Positions 1-5,872 of a stretch of DNA of 5,872 nt are shown here, piece by piece. A program made the position numbers and the translations under genes. How positions within the stretch are numbered: position 1 is the stretch's first letter; every line of letters starts with the position of its first letter. Source of the stretch: Chromobacteriaceae bacterium (GTDB lineage Bacteria; Pseudomonadota; Gammaproteobacteria; Burkholderiales; Aquaspirillaceae); contig JASLDQ010000042.1 in NCBI GenBank assembly GCA_030151505.1, positions 1-5,872 on the forward strand, in the 5' to 3' direction. The notes beneath the pieces are model-generated. The model did not search any database and was not told the origin of the DNA. It worked only from the letters and a program-made list of their open reading frames with translations.

Positions 1-1696
1 CGCGCTGCTGGCCATGCTCGTTCCCGTCGCCACCGGCATGCTGGTGGAGTCGGTCATCCCGCGCGGGGCCTACGGCCAGCACTGGCAGCTGGTGGCGGCC
101 TTGCTGGCGGCGGCGGTCGGGGCCGCCGGCTTCGAACTGAGCAAGGCCTTTGCGCTGCTGCGCTGCGAAGGCCGGCTGGACCTGACCCTGCAATCGGCCC
201 TGTTCGACCGCCTGCTGCGGCTGCCGGCCAGCTTCTTCAAGCAGTTCACCGTCGGCGACCTGGCCGACCGGGCGCTGGCCGTGCAGGAAATCCGCGAGAC
301 GCTCTCGGTGACGGCGATCAGCGCCGTGTTGGGCGCGCTGTTTTCGCTCGCCAGCCTCGGCACCATGCTGTATTTCAGCTGGCGCCTGAGCCTGATCGGG
401 CTGGGCATCGTGCTGGCGGTGCTGCTGCTGACCTTCTGGGTCGGCCGCCTGCAACTGCGGCACGAAAGCGAGCAGATTCGCCACCGGGGCCGGGTGGAAG
501 GACTGGTGCTGCAGTTCGTGGTCGGCATCGGCAAGCTGCGCGCCGCCGCCGCCGAACCGCGGGCCGTGGCGGCCTGGAGCCGCGCCTATCTCGCGCAGAA
601 AGAGCGCTTTGCCTCCGCCCGGCGCTACGCCCGTGCGCAGGAACTGGTGCAAACCTGCGTGCCCCTCCTGGCCAGCCTGCTGATCTTCATGGGCATGGTC
701 TGGCTGCTGCGCGAGGGACAGACCGAGCTCAAGCTGCAGGCGCTGACCGAAACCACCGTCCATCTGAGCCGGCCGGACCGGGAACTGAGCAAACCCCACA
801 CCGCCGGCGACCTGCTGGCTTTCAACGCGGCCTTCGGCCAGTTTCTCGCCGCGATGATCGGCATGACCCTGGCCGCGACCAAGGCGCTCGAAATCGTCCC
901 GCTGTTCCGGCGGCTCGCGCCCTTGCTGCAGGCCGTGCCGGAGGGCGGCAGCCACCGCCAGCCGCCCTCCCGGCTGCGCGGCGGCATCGAATTCGCCGAC
1001 GTGTCCTTTCGTTACTCGCCCGAAGGCCCGCCGATTCTCGACCGGATCTCGCTCAAGATCGAACCCGGACAGTTCGTCGCCATCGTCGGGCCGTCCGGCA
1101 GCGGCAAATCCACGCTGGTCCGGCTGATGATGGGCTTTGAGACACCGGATGCGGGCGACGTGTTCTTCGACGGCCAGCCGCTGAGCGGACTGGACCTGTC
1201 CGCCCTGCGCCGCAGCATCGGCGTGGTGCTGCAAAACGGCCGCATCACTGCCGGTAGCCTGTTCGCCAACATCGCCGGCTCCCGGCGCATCAGCCACGAC
1301 GACGCCATGCAGGCGGCCCGGTTGGTGGGACTGGCCGCCGACATCGACGCTATGCCGATGGGGCTGCACACCGTCTTGCAGGACGGGGGCGGCACGCTGT
1401 CCGGCGGCCAGCGCCAGCGCCTCCTGATGGCCCGGGCGCTGGCGCAGCAGCCCGCGCTGCTGCTGCTGGACGAAGCCACCAGCGCGCTCGACAACCGCAC
1501 CCAGGCCACGGTGATGGACAGCCTGTCCCGCCTGGCGCTGACCCGCGTGGTGGTGGCGCACCGGCTGTCCACGGTGATGTCGGCCGACCAGATTCTGGTG
1601 GTGCAGAACGGCCGCATCGTCCAGCGCGGCCGGTACGACACCCTGATCCGGGAAGCCGGCCCCTTCGCCGAACTGGCGCGGCGGCAGTTGCTCTGA
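1..1696 (+). CDS. NHLM/NHLP-type peptide export ABC transporter, permease/ATPase subunit (5' partial)
   Basis: This is an inner-membrane ABC exporter half-transporter that couples ATP hydrolysis to export, probably of a peptide. The frame is already open at base 2, so the true start and N-terminal part lie upstream. Numbering from the Met at base 14, hydrophobic segments lie near 1-12 (end of TM1), 24-49, 100-122, 125-144, 216-232 and 274-289, with a coupling region GIGKLRAAAAEPRA at 171-184. The nucleotide-binding domain (about 324-560) is complete: Walker A GPSGSGKST 359-367, Q-loop Q407, signature LSGGQ 462-466, Walker B LLLLDE ending D486-E487, D-loop ALD 491-493 and H-loop H516. From memory of the family, the Q-loop context VVLQNGRITAGSLFANI and the phrase LLAFNAAFGQFLAA are characteristic of NHLM exporter subunits; this was not checked by search. 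No C39 peptidase is visible, so leader cleavage would fall to a partner subunit or the unseen N-terminus. An extended stretch at about 234-262 separates the last two membrane segments. A generic lipid or type I exporter is the alternative. Confidence 0.83.
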   Translation, partial: ALLAMLVPVATGMLVESVIPRGAYGQHWQLVAALLAAAVGAAGFELSKAFALLRCEGRLDLTLQSALFDRLLRLPASFFKQFTVGDLADRALAVQEIRETLSVTAISAVLGALFSLASLGTMLYFSWRLSLIGLGIVLAVLLLTFWVGRLQLRHESEQIRHRGRVEGLVLQFVVGIGKLRAAAAEPRAVAAWSRAYLAQKERFASARRYARAQELVQTCVPLLASLLIFMGMVWLLREGQTELKLQALTETTVHLSRPDRELSKPHTAGDLLAFNAAFGQFLAAMIGMTLAATKALEIVPLFRRLAPLLQAVPEGGSHRQPPSRLRGGIEFADVSFRYSPEGPPILDRISLKIEPGQFVAIVGPSGSGKSTLVRLMMGFETPDAGDVFFDGQPLSGLDLSALRRSIGVVLQNGRITAGSLFANIAGSRRISHDDAMQAARLVGLAADIDAMPMGLHTVLQDGGGTLSGGQRQRLLMARALAQQPALLLLDEATSALDNRTQATVMDSLSRLALTRVVVAHRLSTVMSADQILVVQNGRIVQRGRYDTLIREAGPFAELARRQLL

Positions 1697-1725
1697 CTCC
1701 GCCGGCCGGCGACGGCGCCCTGACC

Positions 1726-1747
1726 CGCCGCACAATCCGCTGCGGCG
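1726..1747. repeat. Inverted repeat in the exporter-CNBD intergenic gap
   Basis: CGCCGCA (1726-1732) and TGCGGCG (1741-1747) form a perfect 7-bp inverted repeat around an 8-base loop. It lies 29 bases after the exporter stop codon. No T-run follows, so it is a poor intrinsic terminator. It could be an operator or an RNA hairpin, but in DNA this GC-rich it may be chance. The rest of the 137-base gap (1697-1833) also has a palindrome GCCGGCCGGC at 1701-1710 and a short CCGCC/GGCGG pair at 1772-1787. No convincing -35/-10 pair was found. Confidence 0.3.
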
Positions 1748-1819
1748 CGCAGGCCAGGCCCCATCAAACATCCGCCCCCGCTGGCGGGCAGTACATCGAC
1801 AACGGTTTGCCTCGAGGAC

Positions 1820-1831
1820 AAGGAAAGGGAG
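1820..1831 (+). promoter_or_regulatory. Ribosome binding site deciding the CNBD protein start
   Basis: The purine-rich run AAGGAAAGGGAG sits just before the ATG at 1834. Its AAGGA core at 1820-1824 leaves a 9-base spacer, close to ideal. This favours ATG 1834 over the in-frame TTG at 1807, which would put the Shine-Dalgarno sequence inside the coding region. Confidence 0.75.
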
Positions 1832-1833
1832 AC

Positions 1834-2379
1834 ATGCGCAAGGTTCTGTACATATTCGGCCTGCTCAACGACAGCGACATCGAAACGATGGCGCGGCTGG
1901 GCCGCAAGCGGACCATTCCGGCCGGCACGGCGCTGATCCGCCAGGGGCAGACCCTGGACCGGGTCTACCTGCTGCTGGACGGCCATATGGACGTGTCGGT
2001 GGAAGGGCTGGGGACGGTGGTGACGCTGGGAAGCGGCGAGATGCTGGGAGAAATGTCCTTTGTCGACAGCGCCCCCACCTCGGCCACCGTCACCGCACTG
2101 GACGAGGTCAGGCTGCTGGAGCTGTCCAAGTCCGACCTGGAGGCCTGCTTCGCCGCCGACCCGGCCTTCGGCATGCGCTTCTTCCGGGCCATTTCGGTTT
2201 TCCTCGCCGATCGCATGCGCGGCACCATCCAGCGCCTGGGCTACAAGAAGACCGGCGACCTGGCCAACGAAGAGATCATGGAAGACGAGCTGGACGAAGG
2301 CCTGCTCGACACCGTGTCGATCGCCGGCGACCGTTTCAGCCGGCTGATGCGCACGCTGGCCGGCGCGCGGGAAGCCTGA
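1834..2379 (+). CDS. Stand-alone cyclic-nucleotide-binding-fold (CNBD) protein
   Basis: This 181-residue, probably cytoplasmic protein is built almost entirely of one Crp-like cNMP-binding fold. The beta-roll covers roughly residues 27-97, with AGTALIRQGQ (30-39), a typical VYLLLDGHMDVSVE strand pair (44-57) and the phosphate-binding cassette LGEMSFVDSAPTSATV (71-86). A long helix follows (about 112-137). There is no helix-turn-helix, so it is not a Crp/Fnr regulator. The C-terminal tail is strongly acidic (EEIMEDELDEG, 146-156). In cNMP-binding relatives a cassette Arg contacts the cyclic phosphate; here the matching position is Thr82 (PTSATV), while Glu73 is kept. Cyclic nucleotide binding is therefore doubtful, and a protein-protein or lost-ligand role is as likely. 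The gene ends one base before the acyl-AMP ligase gene, which implies co-translation and shared function. CNBD modules are also known attached to some bacterial peptide exporters, so it could instead serve the upstream transporter. The fold is a confident call; the role is unknown. Confidence 0.85.
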   Translation: MRKVLYIFGLLNDSDIETMARLGRKRTIPAGTALIRQGQTLDRVYLLLDGHMDVSVEGLGTVVTLGSGEMLGEMSFVDSAPTSATVTALDEVRLLELSKSDLEACFAADPAFGMRFFRAISVFLADRMRGTIQRLGYKKTGDLANEEIMEDELDEGLLDTVSIAGDRFSRLMRTLAGAREA

Positions 2380-2380
2380 C

Positions 2381-5300
2381 ATGGAAAACGACAACCTGAT
2401 CGCCCGGCTGCATCACTTCGCAGCCACCCGCCCGGACCACACAGCTCTCACCTTTCTCGTCGACGGCGACACCGAAACCCGCACGCTCACTTTTGCCGGG
2501 CTGGAGCAGGCAGCCCGCCGCGTCGCGGCCCTGTTGCTCGCCCGCGCCCCGCAAGCCCGCCGGGCCTTGCTGCTCCATCCGCCGGGACCGGAGTTCATCG
2601 CAGCGCTGTGTGGCTGCTGGCTGGTGGGCATCACCCCGGTGCCCAGCTACCCGCCGAGTCATCGCCTGGGCTCGAAGGCGTCGACACGCTTCGCCCGGCT
2701 GGCGGCCGACGTGGATGCACAGCTGGCGCTCACCGATGCCGCCAGCTTCGCCCGCGTGTGGCAAGCCGCCAGCGCCGGCGGCGTGAGCGGCCTGCAATGG
2801 CTGGCGACCGACGATCCCGCCGACGCGATCGCGCCTCTGCCGGACCTGAACGACCTGCCCCGCCTCGACGCGCCGGCACTCATCCAGTACACCTCCGGCT
2901 CCACCGGCGCGCCGCGCGGGGTCTGCCTCAGCCATGCCAACCTGTCCGCCAACCTGCGCGCGATCGCCAAGCGCTACGAGTTGACGGCGGACTCCCGCAT
3001 CGTGAGCTGGCTGCCGCCCTACCACGACATGGGGCTGATCGGCTGCATCCTGCCGGTGCTGGCCTGCGGCGTCCACCTGATCCAGATGGAACCGCGCCAT
3101 TTCCTGCAACGACCGCTGCGCTGGCTGGAGGCCATCAGCCGCTACCGGGGGACGTCCAGCGCCAGCCCCAACTTCGCTTACGAACTGTGCGCCGAACACG
3201 CGGCCAAAGCCGATCTGAGCGGGCTGGACCTGTCCTCCTGGCGCACCGCCTGCTGCGGCGCCGAAACCGTGCGCGCCTCAAGCCTGCGGGACTTCGCCCG
3301 GCAGTTGCAGGGCTGCGGCTTTTCTCCGCGGAGCTTCAAGCCCAGTTACGGGCTGGCGGAAGCCACACTGCTGGTCACGTCCAAGGAACCGGACGACGAC
3401 ATCTCGCTGCACAGCCTGCCCGATGCCGAAGGCCGGGCGACCGAGCGGGTCAGCTGCGGGCCGGCGGCCGACGGGATACGGCTGGCCATCGTCGATCCAC
3501 GCACCCAACAGCGTTGCCCGGAGGACACGCCGGGGGAAATCTGGATTGCGGGCCCGTCGGTATCGGCCGGCTACTGGCATCAGGACGAGGCCAACCGCGA
3601 GCTGTTCGGCCAGCCCCTGCCCGACGACGCCGGCCCCTGGCTGCGCAGCGGCGACCTGGGCTATCTGCACGGGGGCGAGCTGTTCGTGACCGGGCGGCTG
3701 AAGGACCTGATCATCGTCCGCGGGCGCAATCTCTACCCCAGCGACCTCGAAGGACTGGCGACCAGCAGCCACCCGGCCCTCGAATCGAGCGGCGCGGCCG
3801 CCTTCGGCGCGGACACCGGCAGCGGCGAAGCGCTGGTGATCGCCTGCGAACTGCGCCGGGACTACAGCGCCCCGCCTGAACCGGCCATGCTGCAACGAGC
3901 CATCCAGGCTGCCCTGACCTCGGGGCTGGACACGCGGGCCGACGCCATCGTGCTGCTGCCCCCCGGCAGCCTGCCGCGCACCACCAGCGGCAAAATCCGC
4001 CGCTCGGCCGCTCGCAACATCTGGCTCAAGGGCGGGTGGGACACGGTCGTGCCGACCGCAACCGCCCGGCCGGCCCAGCCGCTATCGGCCGCCGAACAGA
4101 CCTTGCTGCGCTGCCTTGGCCTGATCGCCGGCATCGACGCCGCGCAGATCAATCCGGACTGGACTCTGGGCGAGCTCGGCATCGATTCGCTCAAGCGGGT
4201 CGAACTCGCGCTGGTGCTGGAACACGAACTTGGCCGCACCCTTGACGTGGAATGCCTGACGCCGCAGCTGAGCCTGCGCGAGCTGGCCCGCCTGTCGGAA
4301 ACGGCAGCCCGTCCGGTCGCGGAAGCCGCCACCGACGCCGACGGCGAGCTGCCCCTGAGCCCGGCCCAGCGCGCCTTTCTGGAGGCCGGCGTCGCCAATC
4401 CGCGCGACTTCATCGAAATCGTCTACCTGCGCACTCCGCCCGGTCTCGATCCGGCCGCGCTCCGCCTCGCGCTGGAATGGATCGCCGCGCGCCACGACGC
4501 CTTCCGCCTGCGCTTTCACCCGCAGCCGGGCACGGATGGCCCGAAGTGGCGGCAGACGCTGGATCCGAAAGGACACGGTATCGGCTTCGAACGCATCGAC
4601 GCCACCACCCTGCCCGTTTCGGCCCTGTACGACACGCTGCAGGCGCGGGTCCGGCAGACCGTCGACCTGACCCACGGTCCGCTGGCCCACGCCGTCTGGC
4701 TGGACCGCGGCGAGCGGACAACCGGGGTGCTGGGTCTGGCCTTCCATCACCTGATCATCGATGCGGTCTCGCTGGCCATCTTCGTCACCACCCTGCAGCA
4801 GGTACACGCGCGCCTCCTTCAGGGCGAAAGGCTTGAGCCGGCCAGGCGGAGCGACGGGCTGGCGGCCTGGCTGCAGGCACGGCACGCGCAGGCCGACTCG
4901 CCGGCCCGGCAGGCGGAAATTGGTTTCTGGGAGTCTGTCTGCGGGGCGAAGCCGGCGGCGGAAGCCGCCCCGGTGGCCCCGAAGCGTCTCGAAACCTGCT
5001 CCGGCGTCAGCCTGTCTGCGCCGGACAACCGCCGTTTTCTGGAGCGTTTCCCCGACAGCGAAGCGCGGCACGATGCCCTGCTCGCGGCCTTTGCCGCCGC
5101 GTGGGCGCGGGTCATGCAGGACGAGGCGCCGCTGATCCAGCTGGAACACCACGGCCGGCAGCGCGTCGACGGCGTGTCGCCCGGCACCGCCATCGGCTGG
5201 TTCATCACCCATTACCCGGTGAGAATCCGGGTCGACACGATCGATCCCCTGGCCTTGTACGACTCGGTGCGCCAGACCGTCGCGGCCGTGCCGGACAAAG

Positions 5301-5707
5301 GCGCGGGCTACGCGCTGCTGCGCCACGCGGCCCGGGCGCCGGAAACCCGCGAGCGCATCGGCAGGCTGCGGCAAGCCGATCTGAGCATGGACTACCGCGG
5401 TGCAATTGACGAAGGCTACCGCCGCGACAGCGTCATGCCCATGATCGGCAACAACCGCATCGCTTCCGCCTGGGAAGAAGCCCGGATCCGCACGGGCACG
5501 CTGCCGTCGCTGGGCATGTCGGCCAGCATCAGCGCGGGCCAGCTCGGCTGGGGGCTGTTCTACGACCCGGACCGGTTTTCGGCGGCGCAAGTCACCGCCA
5601 TGGGCCGAGAAATCGAGCAGTTCGTCCATGCCCTGCTGGACAGCGGGGTCGAGGAGAAAAACGCCCACCCGACGACCGCCGCCGACGAACCGGTGCAACC
5701 GCGGTAA
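2381..5707 (+). CDS. Fatty acyl-AMP ligase / acyl carrier / epimerization-type condensation-superfamily protein
   Basis: This 1108-residue enzyme has three domains. Domain 1 (about 1-550) is an ANL acyl-AMP ligase: P-loop YTSGSTGAPRG 170-180, LPPYHDMGLIG 211-221 (typical of FAAL/FadD32 enzymes), SYGLAEATL 322-330, RSGDLG 422-427, GRLKDLIIVRGRNLYPSDLE 438-457 and SGKIRR with catalytic Lys538. It should turn a carboxylic acid plus ATP into acyl-AMP. Domain 2 (about 566-642) is a carrier with GIDSLKRVEL; Ser603 is the phosphopantetheine site. Domain 3 (about 655-1090) belongs to the condensation superfamily: PLSPAQ 658-663 and HHLIIDA 789-795. It also carries epimerization-like motifs: EHHGRQ 922-927, GWFITHYPV 939-947, PDKGAGYA 971-978 and MDYRGAI 1003-1009. 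There is no thioesterase, reductase or amino-acid adenylation domain, so the product must go to a partner or be released by domain 3. The ATG follows the upstream stop by one base, with a modest GGGA site at 2369-2372 inside the previous gene, which suggests translational coupling. The acyl substrate cannot be read from sequence. Calling it only an AMP-binding protein would miss domains 2 and 3. Confidence 0.9.
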   Translation: MENDNLIARLHHFAATRPDHTALTFLVDGDTETRTLTFAGLEQAARRVAALLLARAPQARRALLLHPPGPEFIAALCGCWLVGITPVPSYPPSHRLGSKASTRFARLAADVDAQLALTDAASFARVWQAASAGGVSGLQWLATDDPADAIAPLPDLNDLPRLDAPALIQYTSGSTGAPRGVCLSHANLSANLRAIAKRYELTADSRIVSWLPPYHDMGLIGCILPVLACGVHLIQMEPRHFLQRPLRWLEAISRYRGTSSASPNFAYELCAEHAAKADLSGLDLSSWRTACCGAETVRASSLRDFARQLQGCGFSPRSFKPSYGLAEATLLVTSKEPDDDISLHSLPDAEGRATERVSCGPAADGIRLAIVDPRTQQRCPEDTPGEIWIAGPSVSAGYWHQDEANRELFGQPLPDDAGPWLRSGDLGYLHGGELFVTGRLKDLIIVRGRNLYPSDLEGLATSSHPALESSGAAAFGADTGSGEALVIACELRRDYSAPPEPAMLQRAIQAALTSGLDTRADAIVLLPPGSLPRTTSGKIRRSAARNIWLKGGWDTVVPTATARPAQPLSAAEQTLLRCLGLIAGIDAAQINPDWTLGELGIDSLKRVELALVLEHELGRTLDVECLTPQLSLRELARLSETAARPVAEAATDADGELPLSPAQRAFLEAGVANPRDFIEIVYLRTPPGLDPAALRLALEWIAARHDAFRLRFHPQPGTDGPKWRQTLDPKGHGIGFERIDATTLPVSALYDTLQARVRQTVDLTHGPLAHAVWLDRGERTTGVLGLAFHHLIIDAVSLAIFVTTLQQVHARLLQGERLEPARRSDGLAAWLQARHAQADSPARQAEIGFWESVCGAKPAAEAAPVAPKRLETCSGVSLSAPDNRRFLERFPDSEARHDALLAAFAAAWARVMQDEAPLIQLEHHGRQRVDGVSPGTAIGWFITHYPVRIRVDTIDPLALYDSVRQTVAAVPDKGAGYALLRHAARAPETRERIGRLRQADLSMDYRGAIDEGYRRDSVMPMIGNNRIASAWEEARIRTGTLPSLGMSASISAGQLGWGLFYDPDRFSAAQVTAMGREIEQFVHALLDSGVEEKNAHPTTAADEPVQPR

Positions 5708-5713
5708 GCGGCA

Positions 5714-5750
5714 CCGCCGCTGGGCCATCCAAGCCCGGCGGCGGACTTTC
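5714..5750 (+). terminator. Probable intrinsic terminator after the ligase gene
   Basis: CCGCCGCTGGGC (5714-5725) pairs with GCCCGGCGGCGG (5733-5744) to give a 12-bp stem with one G-T wobble and a 7-base loop. It starts six bases after the TAA stop. The tail ACTTTC is only weakly T-rich, so termination may be partial or need Rho. The position and stem strength fit the end of the transcription unit. Confidence 0.55.
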
Positions 5751-5765
5751 CCCCTGCGAACAGCT

Positions 5766-5796
5766 CCGGCCCGGAACGGGCTGGCGGCCTCTTTTT
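5766..5796 (+). terminator. Second hairpin followed by a T-run (possible back-up terminator)
   Basis: CCGGCCCG (5766-5773) and CGGGCTGG (5777-5784) form an 8-bp stem with one G-T wobble and a 3-base loop. A run of five T occurs at 5792-5796, seven bases after the stem. That gap is longer than in a standard intrinsic terminator, so this is a weaker call. It would act as a second stop behind the hairpin at 5714. Confidence 0.35.
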
Positions 5797-5872
5797 CCAC
5801 CATGCCCCGGTTTTCGCCATGACCTTGCCGCCGCATGAGCGCTCGGGTCGGTGTCCATGCGAAGGGCTGTCG

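Noticed and set aside
1732..1737. ACAATC/CACAAT as a possible -10 box in the intergenic gap
   Set aside because: No matching -35 element lies 16-18 bases upstream, and the surroundings are very GC-rich.
1807..1833. Upstream TTG start giving the CNBD protein nine more residues
   Set aside because: The strong Shine-Dalgarno sequence at 1820-1831 would be inside the coding sequence, and ATG 1834 is well spaced from it.
1834..2379. Crp/Fnr-family transcription regulator
   Set aside because: The protein ends soon after the long helix that follows the beta-roll; there is no helix-turn-helix.
1012..2394. Long open frame on the minus strand (460 codons) across the exporter ATPase region and CNBD gene
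   Set aside because: It lies antisense to two well-supported genes, has no recognisable motif, and its His/Gln/Gly/Ala-rich composition is typical of a GC-rich antisense shadow.
2608..3879. 423-codon + strand frame inside the ligase domain
   Set aside because: It overlaps the FAAL core motifs in another frame and its Arg/Ala/Gly-rich product has no motif; it is a GC-content artefact.
4082..5836. Long open frame on the minus strand (584 codons) opposite the carrier and C/E domain
   Set aside because: The + strand encodes clear ordered motifs here. The minus frame is Arg/Gly/Gln-rich without domain signals.
5708..5872. Open frame continuing in phase after the TAA at 5705, including an ATG at 5819 that runs off the window; another ATG at 5835
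   Set aside because: No ribosome binding site precedes either ATG, the peptide is Pro/Gly/Ala-rich without family features, and two hairpins interrupt the region. Too little sequence remains to call a gene, a precursor peptide or readthrough.
1..5872. CRISPR array, tRNA, rRNA, insertion sequence or attachment site
   Set aside because: No regularly spaced repeats, cloverleaf, rRNA-like stretch, transposase motif or terminal inverted repeats were seen.

Overview
The window is GC-rich DNA (clearly above 60%) with compact genes all on the + strand, Shine-Dalgarno sites and heavy G/C third-position bias. This suggests a high-GC proteobacterium, perhaps beta- or gammaproteobacterial. That is an inference from style only; no rRNA or other taxonomic marker is present.

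Layout: (1) bases 1-1696 hold the 3' part of an ABC exporter gene (membrane domain plus complete ATPase domain) that looks like the permease/ATPase subunit of the NHLM/NHLP-type peptide (bacteriocin) export systems. Its N-terminus lies before the window. (2) Bases 1697-1833 are non-coding, with a 7-bp inverted repeat and a strong ribosome binding site but no convincing promoter or terminator. (3) Bases 1834-2379 encode a 181-residue stand-alone cyclic-nucleotide-binding-fold protein with no DNA-binding domain. Its phosphate cassette lacks the usual Arg. (4) One base later, at 2381-5707, comes an 1108-residue three-domain protein: fatty acyl-AMP ligase, acyl carrier domain, and a C-terminal condensation-superfamily domain whose motifs read more like an NRPS epimerization (E) domain than a standard condensation domain. 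(5) Bases 5708-5872 hold two hairpins, the first a likely terminator just after the stop codon, and no supportable gene.

Working together (inference): genes 2 and 3 are almost certainly one translationally coupled unit and probably belong with the exporter to one specialised-metabolite locus. The ligase would activate a fatty or other carboxylic acid as acyl-AMP and load it on the carrier, and the E/C-type domain would modify or transfer it. The neighbouring exporter family normally moves peptides with nitrile-hydratase-like or Nif11-like leaders. A plausible but unproven reading is therefore a pathway that makes and exports an acylated peptide. No precursor peptide, maturase, leader peptidase or HlyD-like adaptor lies inside the window, so the product cannot be read from this sequence.
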